From positions 79,760 to 143,759 of the forward strand of contig NZ_BMPO01000010.1 of the NCBI RefSeq assembly GCF_014647635.1: a DNA stretch of 64,000 nt. The letters are read 5' to 3'. Source of the stretch: Pseudomonas matsuisoli. Its GTDB lineage: Bacteria; Pseudomonadota; Gammaproteobacteria; Pseudomonadales; Pseudomonadaceae. Under the pieces are notes generated by a model. It saw only the letters and a list, made by a program, of their open reading frames with translations, did no database searches and was not told the DNA's origin. The first letter of the stretch is position 1. Each line of letters starts with the position of its first letter. A program made the position numbers and the translations under genes. Below, piece by piece: positions 20,500-30,378 of this stretch.

Positions 20500-21516
20500 T
20501 CAGCGATCTCCGTCGGACGGTATAGGAGCCGCGCCGCCTGGCGCAGGGTCCGTTGCAGGGCGTGATTCCAAGGCTGGGGGTGCGACCGGTGTCGCCTCCT
20601 GGGAGGGTGGTTTGCCGGCGGCGTCGGAAGAGCGCTCGGCCGCTTCACGGTCAGCCTTTTCCTGAGCGAGCGCCGCATCGTTGGCGCGTTGTTCTGGCGA
20701 GCGGGTATCCGTGAAGACCAGCAGCACATAGCGACTTCGGTTCAGCGCCGCTGTTGGCACCGCGCGCACGATCGCGAAGGGTTGGCCGGAGTCGTGAATG
20801 ACCTCCTTGACCGTCGCCACCGGATAACCGGCCGGGAACCGCTGCCCCAGCCCAGAACTGACCAAAAGGTCGCCCTCACGAATGTCTGCGGTGTCGGCGA
20901 CATGCCGCAGCTCGAGACTTTCCGGGTTGCCACTGCCTACCGCGATCGCCCGCAGTCCATTACGGTTCACCTGTACCGGAATGCTGTGCGTCGTATCGGT
21001 AAGGAGCAAAACCCGCGCGGTATAAGGCATCACTTCCACCACCTGCCCCATCAGGCCAGTGGCATCAAGGACAGGCTGGCCTACGGCGACGCCGTCCTTC
21101 CCGCCCTTGTCGATCAAGATGCGATGGGTGAACGGGTTTGGGTCGACACCAATGAGCTCGCCCACCAGTACGTCATCGTCCACCAGTGCCGACGAATTCA
21201 GCAGTTCACGCAAACGGACGTTCTGTTCGGTCAGCGCGGCAAGCTTCTGCAAGCGACGCTGCATGAGCAACGCTTCGGCCTTGAGCTTTTCGTTCTCGGC
21301 CAACAACTCGCTATGGCTACTGAATTGTTCGTTCGCACGATCCCAGGTTCGCGCAGGCAAGTCGGCCAACCAATAGAACGGCGTGAGCACCAAGCCCATT
21401 TGCGACCGTACGGGGCGCAGCGTATCGAAACGCGAGTCGAACACCATCAGCCCGACCGAAAGTACGGCAAGCACCAATAGGTGGATTCCAAAGGAAGGAC
21501 CCTTGGCGAACAGCAT
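20500..21516 (-). CDS. mreC: Cell shape-determining protein MreC
   Basis: MreC is a bitopic periplasmic scaffold of the elongasome. From the ATG at 21516 it is 338 residues: a membrane anchor (about residues 8-26), a coiled coil (SELLAENEKLKAEALLMQRR), then the double beta-barrel core with DPNPFTHRILIDKG and TDTTHSIPVQVNRNG, and a Pro/Ala-rich tail of about 60 residues. The start is unsure. A GTG at 21594 extends the frame by 26 codons without a good ribosome site. Remembered Pseudomonas MreC proteins begin near IKPLFAKGPS, where this gene has ATC behind a GAGG site. Confidence 0.9.
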   Translation of the reverse strand: MLFAKGPSFGIHLLVLAVLSVGLMVFDSRFDTLRPVRSQMGLVLTPFYWLADLPARTWDRANEQFSSHSELLAENEKLKAEALLMQRRLQKLAALTEQNVRLRELLNSSALVDDDVLVGELIGVDPNPFTHRILIDKGGKDGVAVGQPVLDATGLMGQVVEVMPYTARVLLLTDTTHSIPVQVNRNGLRAIAVGSGNPESLELRHVADTADIREGDLLVSSGLGQRFPAGYPVATVKEVIHDSGQPFAIVRAVPTAALNRSRYVLLVFTDTRSPEQRANDAALAQEKADREAAERSSDAAGKPPSQEATPVAPPALESRPATDPAPGGAAPIPSDGDR

Positions 21517-21643
21517 CGGTTTGATGGCGGTAACCTCGCGCAGGGAGCCGAGCGTCGATGGCGGGATCGGACCGATCTGGAGCAAGGACGTCACGCCCGT
21601 CTCGTTGCCCCATTACTCGGTCACGTTCGACCTGCTGCTCGAC

Positions 21644-23018
<1,375 letters not shown>

Positions 23019-23306
23019 ATGGCGATTGAACGCTCCGAAGTGGAAAAGATCGCTCACCTGGCCCGCCTCGGGCTGGATGAAGCCGACCTGCCACGCACCA
23101 CCGAAACCCTGAACAACATTCTCGGCCTGATCGACGCCATGCAAGCGGTCGACACCGATGGTATCGCGCCGCTGGCTCACCCCCTGGAAACTACGCAGCG
23201 CCTGCGCGTCGATCTCGTGACCGAGGCTAACCGTCGCGAGGCTTACCAAGCTGTCGCCCCGGCCGTGGAAGACGGCCTCTACCTCGTGCCGAAAGTCATC
23301 GAATAA
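23019..23306 (+). CDS. gatC: Aspartyl/glutamyl-tRNA amidotransferase subunit C
   Basis: GatC is the small subunit that stabilises GatA-GatB in the enzyme that converts misacylated Asp-tRNA(Asn) or Glu-tRNA(Gln). The 95-residue protein has the typical start [17 protein letters not shown] and the central [20 protein letters not shown]. The ATG at 23019 has a GGAG site; the frame extending from 22938 lacks similarity to the family. gatA follows 16 bases after the stop. Confidence 0.95.
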   Translation: MAIERSEVEKIAHLARLGLDEADLPRTTETLNNILGLIDAMQAVDTDGIAPLAHPLETTQRLRVDLVTEANRREAYQAVAPAVEDGLYLVPKVIE

Positions 23307-23322
23307 AGGAAAAGGGTTTCCC

Positions 23323-24774
23323 ATGCATCAATTGACCCTGGCCGAAATCGTACGCGGCCTTCAGGACAAGCAGTTCTCCTCCGAAGAATTGACCGGTGCG
23401 CTGCTCGCCCGCATCGCCGACGTCGACACGCGTTTGAACAGCTTCATCTCCGTCACCGGGGACCTTGCCATTGCCGACGCCAAGGCCGCCGACGCCCGTC
23501 GTGCGAAAGGTGAAAGCGACCCCCTGCTCGGCGCGCCCATCGCCCACAAGGACCTGTTCTGTACCGAGGGCGTGCTGACGACGTGCGGCTCGAAGATCCT
23601 GCACAATTTCAAGGCGCCGTACGATGCGACGGTCGTTGCCAAGCTCAAAGAAGCGGGTGCGGTCAGTCTCGGCAAACTGAACATGGACGAGTTCGCCATG
23701 GGCTCGGCCAACGAATCCAGCCATTTCGGACCCGTCAAGAATCCCTGGGACACCGAACGTGTGCCAGGCGGCTCATCGGGCGGTTCGGCGGCAGCGGTTG
23801 CCGCACGCCTGATCCCTGCCGCCACCGGCACCGATACTGGCGGCTCGATCCGCCAACCCGCCGCGCTGACCAACCTGACCGGCATCAAGCCTACCTACGG
23901 CCGGGTCTCGCGCTGGGGCATGATCGCCTACGCCTCCAGTCTCGACCAGGGCGGCCCCATGGCCCGCACCGCCGAAGATTGCGCATTGCTGCTTGGTGCC
24001 ATGGCAGGCTTCGATCCGAAAGATTCCACCAGCATCGACCAGCCGGTCGATGACTACCTTGCCGTACTCGCCCAGCCTCTGGCTGGGCTGCGCATTGGCC
24101 TGCCGAAGGAGTACTTCGGCGCCGGCCTCGACCCACGCATCGCAGACAAGGTCATGGCTGTCGTCGAAGAGCTGAAAAAACTCGGTGCCACCGTCAAGGA
24201 CATCAGCCTGCCGAATCTGCAACACGCCATTCCCGCGTATTACGTGATCGCACCCGCAGAAGCCAGCTCCAACCTGTCGCGTTTCGACGGCGTGCGTTTC
24301 GGCTACCGCTGTGAAGACCCGAAAGACTTGATGGACCTGTACAAGCGCTCGCGCGCCGAAGGCTTCGGTGACGAAGTGAAGCGCCGCATCATGGTCGGCA
24401 CCTACGCCCTGTCCGCCGGCTACTACGACGCGTACTACCTCAAGGCGCAGAAGATCCGTCGCCTGATCAAGAACGACTTCGTCAGCGCCTTCGAAGGTGT
24501 CGACGTGATCCTTGGCCCGACCACGCCGAACCTGGCCTGGAAGCTCGGCGAGAAAGGTGGCGACCCGGTTTCTGCTTATCTGGAAGACATCTACACCATC
24601 ACCGCCAACCTCGCCGGTATCCCCGGCCTGTCGATGCCCGCTGGCTTCGTCGACGGCCTGCCCGTCGGCGTGCAGCTGCTCGGCAACTACTTCCAGGAAG
24701 GCCGCCTGCTCAACGTCGCCCATCAGTACCAACAGGTGACTGACTGGCATCAACAAGCACCGAGCGGATTCTGA
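23323..24774 (+). CDS. gatA: Aspartyl/glutamyl-tRNA amidotransferase subunit A
   Basis: GatA is the glutaminase subunit and supplies ammonia to GatB. The 483-residue protein is an amidase-signature enzyme with the Ser-cisSer-Lys triad: Lys in [14 protein letters not shown], the Gly/Ser loop [14 protein letters not shown] and the nucleophile Ser in [23 protein letters not shown] stretch before the ATG serves as ribosome site. It is second in gatCAB, with gatB 11 bases downstream. Confidence 0.97.
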   Translation: MHQLTLAEIVRGLQDKQFSSEELTGALLARIADVDTRLNSFISVTGDLAIADAKAADARRAKGESDPLLGAPIAHKDLFCTEGVLTTCGSKILHNFKAPYDATVVAKLKEAGAVSLGKLNMDEFAMGSANESSHFGPVKNPWDTERVPGGSSGGSAAAVAARLIPAATGTDTGGSIRQPAALTNLTGIKPTYGRVSRWGMIAYASSLDQGGPMARTAEDCALLLGAMAGFDPKDSTSIDQPVDDYLAVLAQPLAGLRIGLPKEYFGAGLDPRIADKVMAVVEELKKLGATVKDISLPNLQHAIPAYYVIAPAEASSNLSRFDGVRFGYRCEDPKDLMDLYKRSRAEGFGDEVKRRIMVGTYALSAGYYDAYYLKAQKIRRLIKNDFVSAFEGVDVILGPTTPNLAWKLGEKGGDPVSAYLEDIYTITANLAGIPGLSMPAGFVDGLPVGVQLLGNYFQEGRLLNVAHQYQQVTDWHQQAPSGF

Positions 24775-24785
24775 GGACGACACAC

Positions 24786-26234
24786 ATGCAATGGGAAACC
24801 GTGATAGGGCTGGAAATACACGCTCAGCTCAGCACTCAATCGAAGATTTTCTCCGCCAGCGCCACCACCTTCGGCGCCGAGCCGAACACCCAGGCCAGCC
24901 TGGTCGACCTCGGGATGCCGGGCACCCTGCCGGTGCTCAACGAAGAAGCGGTACGCATGGCCTGCCAGTTCGGGTTGGCCATCGACGCGGATATTGCCGA
25001 GCGCAACGTCTTCGCCCGCAAGAACTACTTCTATCCGGACCTGCCGAAGGGCTACCAGACCAGCCAGATGGATCACCCCATCGTTGGTAAAGGCTTCCTC
25101 GACATCACCCTGGAAGACGGCACCGTCAAGCGCATCGGCATCACTCGCGCGCACCTGGAAGAAGATGCCGGTAAGAGCCTGCACGAAGACTTCCATGGCA
25201 TGAGCGGCATCGACCTGAACCGCGCCGGCACACCGCTGCTGGAAATCGTCTCCGAGCCAGATATCCGCTCCGCCAAGGAAGCGGTGGCCTACGTCAAAGC
25301 GATCCACGCCCTGGTGCGCTATCTCGGCATTTGCGACGGCAACATGGCCGAAGGCTCGCTGCGTTGTGACTGCAACGTTTCCGTACGCCCGAAAGGTCAG
25401 GAAGCTTTCGGCACCCGAGCCGAGATCAAGAACGTCAACTCGTTCCGCTTCATCGAGAAAGCAATCAACCACGAAGTGCAGCGTCAGATTGAGCTGATCG
25501 AAGACGGCGGCAAGGTGGTGCAGGAAACCCGCCTGTACGATCCGAACAAGGATCAGACCCGCTCCATGCGCAGCAAGGAAGAAGCCAACGACTACCGTTA
25601 CTTCCCCTGCCCCGACCTGCTGCCTGTGGTGATCGAGCAGAGCTTCCTCGACGACCTACGCAGTAAGCTGCCAGAGCTGCCACCGCAAAAGCGCGAGCGC
25701 TTCGAGAGCCAGTTCGGTCTTTCCACCTATGACGCCAGCGTGCTCTCGGCGAGCCGCGAGCTGGCCGACTACTTCGAGGCCGTCGAGAAGACCTGCGGCG
25801 ACGCCAAGCTGTCCGCCAACTGGGTGATGGGCGAGCTGTCCAGCCTGCTCAACAAGGAAGGCCTGGAGATCGAGCAGTCCCCCGTATCCGCCGAACAACT
25901 GGGCGGCATGATCCTGCGCATCAAGGACAACACCATCAGCGGCAAGATCGCCAAGATGGTCTTCGAAGCCCTGGCCGCCGGCGAAGGCTCGAGCGCCGAT
26001 GAAGTGATCGAGAAGAAGGGCCTCAAACAGGTCACCGACTCCGGTGCCATCGAGAAAATGCTCGACGAGGTCCTGGCCGCCAACGCAGAGCAGGTCGAGC
26101 AGTACCGCGCCAGCGACGAAGCCAAGCGCGGCAAGATGTTCGGCTTCTTCGTCGGCCAAGCCATGAAGGCATCCAAAGGCAAGGCCAACCCTGGCCAGGT
26201 CAACGAGCTGCTCAAGAAGAAGCTGGAAGGCTAG
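24786..26234 (+). CDS. gatB: Aspartyl/glutamyl-tRNA amidotransferase subunit B
   Basis: GatB activates the carboxylate of misacylated tRNA and amidates it. The 482-residue protein has the GatB core ([43 protein letters not shown]) and the C-terminal helical YqeY-like tRNA-binding tail (about 340-482, ending [14 protein letters not shown]). The gene ends the operon. The 306 bases after it contain a REPIN (26312-26399) and no convincing terminator. Confidence 0.97.
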   Translation: MQWETVIGLEIHAQLSTQSKIFSASATTFGAEPNTQASLVDLGMPGTLPVLNEEAVRMACQFGLAIDADIAERNVFARKNYFYPDLPKGYQTSQMDHPIVGKGFLDITLEDGTVKRIGITRAHLEEDAGKSLHEDFHGMSGIDLNRAGTPLLEIVSEPDIRSAKEAVAYVKAIHALVRYLGICDGNMAEGSLRCDCNVSVRPKGQEAFGTRAEIKNVNSFRFIEKAINHEVQRQIELIEDGGKVVQETRLYDPNKDQTRSMRSKEEANDYRYFPCPDLLPVVIEQSFLDDLRSKLPELPPQKRERFESQFGLSTYDASVLSASRELADYFEAVEKTCGDAKLSANWVMGELSSLLNKEGLEIEQSPVSAEQLGGMILRIKDNTISGKIAKMVFEALAAGEGSSADEVIEKKGLKQVTDSGAIEKMLDEVLAANAEQVEQYRASDEAKRGKMFGFFVGQAMKASKGKANPGQVNELLKKKLEG

Positions 26235-26311
26235 ATGACGCGATCCCGGAACAGCGCCGCTCGAAGCCATGACGCTCTTCCCTCAGCTTGAGGTTGTGGC
26301 GCTTTTTACTC

Positions 26312-26399
26312 GTGGGAGCGGGCCATGCCCGCGAAAGATGGCATTCGGGTGAAGCGGTGCCGGGTTTGAGTACGCTTCGCGGGCGTGGCCCGCTCCCAC
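26312..26399. repeat. REPIN, family A (GTGGGAGCG...GCCCGCGAA, inverted pair)
   Basis: A 24-base element starting GTGGGAGCGGGCCATG (26312-26335) is followed after 40 bases by its near-perfect inverse (26376-26399, ending CCCGCTCCCAC). Each arm is itself partly palindromic around GGGCCATGCCC. Single or paired copies recur at 28052-28075, 34518-34541 and 63713-63813. This is the classic form of REP doublets (REPINs) of Pseudomonas. No transposase gene adjoins this copy. Confidence 0.85.
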
Positions 26400-26540
26400 A
26401 ATAGGCGTTGATCCTTGCTCAAGACACTGGGGTTTAATTAATAAAAGATCTTCGACAGGTTCTTAGGCAATTACGCCCCATCTAAACGCGAACCGGCCGC
26501 TTCGCTTGCGGTCGATAAGCGACTCTCCGCCACAAGACAG

Positions 26541-26924
26541 ATGCATATGCCCAAGTTCATCGCGCTGCTATTCATCCTCTTGCTTGCAGGTTGCGCCAGC
26601 CAACCCTCCGGCACCATCGATCCACATGGCTACAAGGCGGACGGAAAAGCCTCTTGGTACGGCAGCGCGCACCATGGCAAGCGGACCGCCAGCGGTGAAC
26701 GCTTCGACCAAAACGCACTGACCGCAGCCCACCGAAACCTTCCGTTCGGGACGCTGGTTCGCGTCACCAACCTGTCGAACGACCGTAGCGTGGTATTACG
26801 TATCAATGATCGCGGCCCTTTTACGCGCAGTCGCATCATCGATGTGTCCCGTAAGGCCGCCGTAGCCCTCGACATGGTTCGAAGCGGTACGGCGAAGGTT
26901 CGCGTGGAAGCCCTTGAGCGCTGA
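26541..26924 (+). CDS. Short RlpA-like double-psi beta-barrel lipoprotein
   Basis: The 127-residue precursor has a lipoprotein signal with lipobox LLAGC near residue 20, so it should be anchored in the outer membrane. The rest is a single RlpA-type DPBB domain: GKASWYGSAHHGKRTASGE, NLPFGTLVRVTNLSN and the catalytic-type IRINDRGPFTRSRIIDVS region (the first residues read VLRINDRGPF). Full RlpA removes bare peptidoglycan strands at the septum; this protein lacks the C-terminal SPOR domain that targets RlpA there. A lytic transglycosylase role is inferred only from the fold. Its position behind gatB matches other pseudomonads. Confidence 0.85.
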   Translation: MHMPKFIALLFILLLAGCASQPSGTIDPHGYKADGKASWYGSAHHGKRTASGERFDQNALTAAHRNLPFGTLVRVTNLSNDRSVVLRINDRGPFTRSRIIDVSRKAAVALDMVRSGTAKVRVEALER

Positions 26925-26934
26925 GAACGCCTGA

Positions 26935-28044
26935 ATGTCATCGCTGATACTGAGCATGAGCCCGTCCGTATACGTCTACCTGGGCCTCGGCTTGCTGCTC
27001 ATGACCTTGGGCGCGCATGCCGTGATTCGCGGGCTTATTCGGCTGACCAGCCGTGGAGGCGGCAATGCGGTCGCTGCCGGGCTTATCGTGTTGATCGTTC
27101 TGGCAATGCCTGACACCGCTGTCAGCCTGAAAGCTACCGGAGACGGCCTGGGCGACCTGGCCATTGGTAGCGTCGTCGGTAGCGGTATCGCCAACCTCTT
27201 CCTGCTGCTGGGCGTTGCGGCAGTATTACTTCCCTTACGTGCCTCGAGTTTCGTCGTGAAACAGACGATGCCGGCATTTGCAGCCGCCATCATTCTCGTC
27301 TGGCTCCTCGCAGAGGACGGCACACTAACGGGTGTCGACGGTGGTCTGCTGTTAGCCGCATTCACGGCGTACTGCCTGTGGCTCGCGAGGTCGCACGGGC
27401 AGTTCTTTGAGGACCTACATCGCCTCACCCAGGCGCGCGTTACTCGTGGGAATTGGTCGTTTCTGCCCGTCTCGATCGAAATCACGGCCACGCTGGCGGG
27501 AATTGCGCTACTGATCGCCGGAGCCGAGGCCCTGACAAAAGGCGCTGTGGAGCTTGCCCGCGAGCTTGGCCTTTCCGACCTCGTCGTTGGCCTCACGGCC
27601 ACTGCAGGTGGTACGGCACTCCCCGAACTGCTTGTCTGTATCGTCGCCGCACTCCGAGGCCGACCGCAGATTGCAATAGGCCTGCTGATCGCGAGCGGCA
27701 TGATCAATCTGCTGTTTGTACTGGGTTTGTCGGTGCTGATCGCACCGGGCGAGCTATCCGTCTCACCGAACGCGCTTTCGTTCGATATCCCTACCGTTCT
27801 GTTCGCAGGCGCCGTGGTCATGCTTCTGCTGGCGGGGAACAGAATCATTGGGCGAGTGGGAGGGCTGATTCTGTTGGGGTACTACGGAATTTATGTGCTG
27901 TATCTGGCGCTGTTTTCCGCCGGGATGCCGCAGTTCGAGGCGTATCGGCATGCGGTGGTCTGGTATGTCGTGCCGGGTTCGCTGGTCGTATTGAGCGCAT
28001 GGGCTGTTTGGCGTGCCCGGCGGGTTGCGTCTCTCAACGTTTAG
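26935..28044 (+). CDS. Sodium/calcium exchanger-family membrane protein
   Basis: The 369-residue protein has about ten membrane helices and two internal alpha repeats of the cation/Ca exchanger superfamily. The second repeat is canonical (VVGLTATAGGTALPELLVC). The first reads VLAMPDTAVSLKATGDG, so the usual GTSxPE has become AMPD, with Asp for the ion-binding Glu. Between them lies a cytosolic loop (about 145-175). The ATG is 10 bases after the RlpA-like stop, so the two may be co-transcribed. Transport is likely but the ion is uncertain because of the altered site. Confidence 0.8.
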   Translation: MSSLILSMSPSVYVYLGLGLLLMTLGAHAVIRGLIRLTSRGGGNAVAAGLIVLIVLAMPDTAVSLKATGDGLGDLAIGSVVGSGIANLFLLLGVAAVLLPLRASSFVVKQTMPAFAAAIILVWLLAEDGTLTGVDGGLLLAAFTAYCLWLARSHGQFFEDLHRLTQARVTRGNWSFLPVSIEITATLAGIALLIAGAEALTKGAVELARELGLSDLVVGLTATAGGTALPELLVCIVAALRGRPQIAIGLLIASGMINLLFVLGLSVLIAPGELSVSPNALSFDIPTVLFAGAVVMLLLAGNRIIGRVGGLILLGYYGIYVLYLALFSAGMPQFEAYRHAVVWYVVPGSLVVLSAWAVWRARRVASLNV

Positions 28045-28051
28045 CGTCCTT

Positions 28052-28075
28052 GTGGGAGCGAGCCATGCTCGCGAA
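28052..28075. repeat. REP element, family A (single copy)
   Basis: The element starts GTGGGAGCGAGCCATG and matches the arm at 26312 with the A variant at position 10, so its internal palindrome is GAGCCATGCTC. It lies just after the exchanger gene. A degenerate partner may be present near 28110-28150 (TTCGCGGGCAACC, then CCAGCTCCTAC), so it could be a decayed REPIN. Confidence 0.7.
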
Positions 28076-28242
28076 AGCGATTCTAATCGCGGCGACTATG
28101 TTGATTCTGCCTGCGTAATTCGCGGGCAACCGGAGCGCCGGCCGGCCAGCTCCTACAAAAGATTGCGTCTGCCGCAAGACAGCGCCACCCCGATGGCGAG
28201 ACAAAGCTATCGCGCTGAATCCATCGAGACAGTGGCTATTGA

Positions 28243-28665
28243 TCACTGCCGCATCGGCATCTGATCGATCGTCGCAAAGATTTCTTTCGGCTCCAACGAG
28301 CCCTCCTGCCGCACCTTTACTCCGCCATCTTTACCCACCAGGAAAACCGTAGCCGGCCCTTCGGCTTTGGCGTCTAGCGCTCCCAGTAGAGCATCCGCCT
28401 GCTCCGGCGTGAGAGGCTCGTCGTTACGCGTTGCGCGACCATCCACGACACGGTACAGGACCATCTCGCGCTCGATGAATGCCTCGCGATTCTCAGGCGA
28501 CTGCAACGAATCGTTGAGCGCTTTCAGGACGGGGTCTTCAGGAGAAGGAACGACGATGACCAATGGTCTTGTCTTCCAATGTTCAGCGTCGAGTGGGTTG
28601 ACACTTTCGGCGTTGGCCGTCGCCGCGAAGGCCACACCTAACACGGCGAACAGGAACGACTTCAT
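28243..28665 (-). CDS. Periplasmic DUF4174 protein
   Basis: The 140-residue precursor has a clear signal peptide (MKSFLFAVLGVAFAATANA, cleavage before ESVNPLD). The mature part has the DUF4174 layout: WKTRPLVIVVPSPEDPVL at the start, REMVLYRVVDG in the middle and TVFLVGKDGGVKVRQEG near the end. The latter resembles thioredoxin-fold peripheral strands, but no CXXC is present. Function is unknown. A GGAGAG site precedes the ATG. Confidence 0.8.
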   Translation of the reverse strand: MKSFLFAVLGVAFAATANAESVNPLDAEHWKTRPLVIVVPSPEDPVLKALNDSLQSPENREAFIEREMVLYRVVDGRATRNDEPLTPEQADALLGALDAKAEGPATVFLVGKDGGVKVRQEGSLEPKEIFATIDQMPMRQ

Positions 28666-28777
28666 AGATAGCTCTCCGGCTGCACTCTCTTATTGAGTGA
28701 CTTGCCGGATTTGCGCTTGGTTCTCGGAAATAGCCACACGGATGTTGCTTGGCGTTACCAAGCACACGCTACCCGCG

Positions 28778-29719
28778 TCAGATCCACTCGCCCCACTGCA
28801 GCACGATGATGCCGATGTTGGTCGTCAGCACCGCCATGAGCGTGGTGACCACGATGATCGCCGCCGCAAGTTCGTCATTCCCGTTGTAAGCACGCGTCAT
28901 GACGTAACTGGCCGCGGCTGTCGGCGCACCAAAATACAGGAACAACACGCCCAAGTCCGCGCCACGAAAGCCCAACAACCAGGCGATGAACGTAAAGATG
29001 ATCGGCATCCAGACCATCTTCACCAAGCTCGCTTCCAGCGCGACGCCGCTGCTCTTACGTAAGGAGGCGAGCGAAAGGGTGCCGCCAATGCAAATCAGCG
29101 CCAATGGCAGCGTGAGCTGAGCGAAATAGTGGCCAGAGGTCAGCATCCAGGCCGGAATGGGGATTTGGAACGCCGCAAATGGAATCGCGGCGACGACGCC
29201 GATGATAAGAGGATTGCTGACGATACTCTTGAGCAGACTCCATGGATCCGCCTTCGCCGTCGGGCTGTAGACCGCGAGCACGATGGCCGACAGGCTATTG
29301 TAGAAGATGATGACCGCTCCCGCCAGGATGCTCCCCAACGAGAGGCCATACGAGCCATACATGCTCGTGGCGAGGGCTAGGCCGATAATGCCGTTGTTGC
29401 CACGAAAAGACCCTTGGGCAAACACGCCACGATCCGCATAGGGGCACCGCCAGATCGCCCACGCCCAGGACAAGAAGAAGCCCAGCACCGATGCAATGGC
29501 AAAATAGATCAGAACGCCTGGCTGAAGCCCCGCATCGATGTCGACCTCAACGATGCCGAGAAACAACAGCGTCGGCATCGTCCCGTTGAAAACCAATTTC
29601 GATGCCGTATTGATGAAGGTCGTGTCGATTGCGCCAATCCGCTTGAGCAGCACGCCGATGAACAACATGGAGAATACTGGCGCGGTGATCGCTAGGGTTT
29701 GGCTAAGAATGGTGTACAT
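28778..29719 (-). CDS. AEC-family (auxin efflux carrier-like) transporter
   Basis: The 313-residue protein has about ten membrane helices in the two five-helix bundles of the AEC family. Recognisable parts are the N-terminal ITAPVFSMLFIGVLLKRIG, the FRGNNGIIGLALA segment with the broken-helix Asn, and the C-terminal FGAPTAAASYVMTRAYNG. Bacterial members move malate, malonate or other organic acids; the substrate here cannot be predicted. It is a monocistronic gene between the DUF4174 gene and roxR. Confidence 0.88.
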   Translation of the reverse strand: MYTILSQTLAITAPVFSMLFIGVLLKRIGAIDTTFINTASKLVFNGTMPTLLFLGIVEVDIDAGLQPGVLIYFAIASVLGFFLSWAWAIWRCPYADRGVFAQGSFRGNNGIIGLALATSMYGSYGLSLGSILAGAVIIFYNSLSAIVLAVYSPTAKADPWSLLKSIVSNPLIIGVVAAIPFAAFQIPIPAWMLTSGHYFAQLTLPLALICIGGTLSLASLRKSSGVALEASLVKMVWMPIIFTFIAWLLGFRGADLGVLFLYFGAPTAAASYVMTRAYNGNDELAAAIIVVTTLMAVLTTNIGIIVLQWGEWI

Positions 29720-29817
29720 GGGCGCACGATCATGAGCTGAAAGAAGTCCTGTGACGGCTCAGCCAGGAGAGCCGACACACGAAGTAACGACCACTCATCG
29801 CTTCTGGTCTCCGTCAA

Positions 29818-30378
29818 TCAGCGACGTACGGGTCGCTTCTGCAACTTGCGCTGAAGGGTACGACGATGCATGCCCAGGGCCCGGGCCGTGGCGGAGATGT
29901 TGCCGTCATGCTCGGTCAGTACGCGCTGGATGTGCTCCCACTGCAACCGGTCCACCGACATCGGGTTATCCGGCACCAGCGTGTCCAGATCGGCATGCTC
30001 GGAAAGGAGCGCCGTCAGCACATCGTCAGCGTCGGCGGGCTTGCAGAGATAGTTACGCGCGCCACGCTTGATCGCTTCCACGGCGGTGGCGATGCTCGAA
30101 TAGCCGGTAAGAATCACCACCCGCATTTCAGCATCGAGCTCGAGAAGACGCGGCAACAACACCAATCCCGAGTCCCCCTCCATCTTCAGATCGAGGACTG
30201 CATATTCCGGTAGATCCTGGCTGGCGACTGCCAAGCCTTCCTCAGCCGAACCCGCGGTGCTGACGCGAAAGCCACGCCGAGACATGGCCCGCGCCATCAC
30301 CCGCGTGAAGGTCGGATCATCGTCTACCAGCAAGAGATGCGGTTGCTCCTCGCCTTCGACCAGTTGTTCTTCAGTCAT
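29818..30378 (-). CDS. roxR: Redox response regulator RoxR (RegA/PrrA/ActR type)
   Basis: This 186-residue regulator has an N-terminal receiver domain with acidic pocket LLLVDDDPTF, phospho-acceptor Asp63 in VLDLKMEGDSG and Lys in YLCKPADADD. The C-terminal Fis-type helix-turn-helix is NISATARALGMHRRTLQRKL. That layout is diagnostic for the RegA/PrrA/RoxR family, which controls respiratory oxidases and redox balance; in P. aeruginosa RoxSR controls the cyanide-insensitive oxidase. The ATG overlaps the roxS TGA by four bases, so sensor and regulator are co-translated. Confidence 0.93.
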   Translation of the reverse strand: MTEEQLVEGEEQPHLLLVDDDPTFTRVMARAMSRRGFRVSTAGSAEEGLAVASQDLPEYAVLDLKMEGDSGLVLLPRLLELDAEMRVVILTGYSSIATAVEAIKRGARNYLCKPADADDVLTALLSEHADLDTLVPDNPMSVDRLQWEHIQRVLTEHDGNISATARALGMHRRTLQRKLQKRPVRR

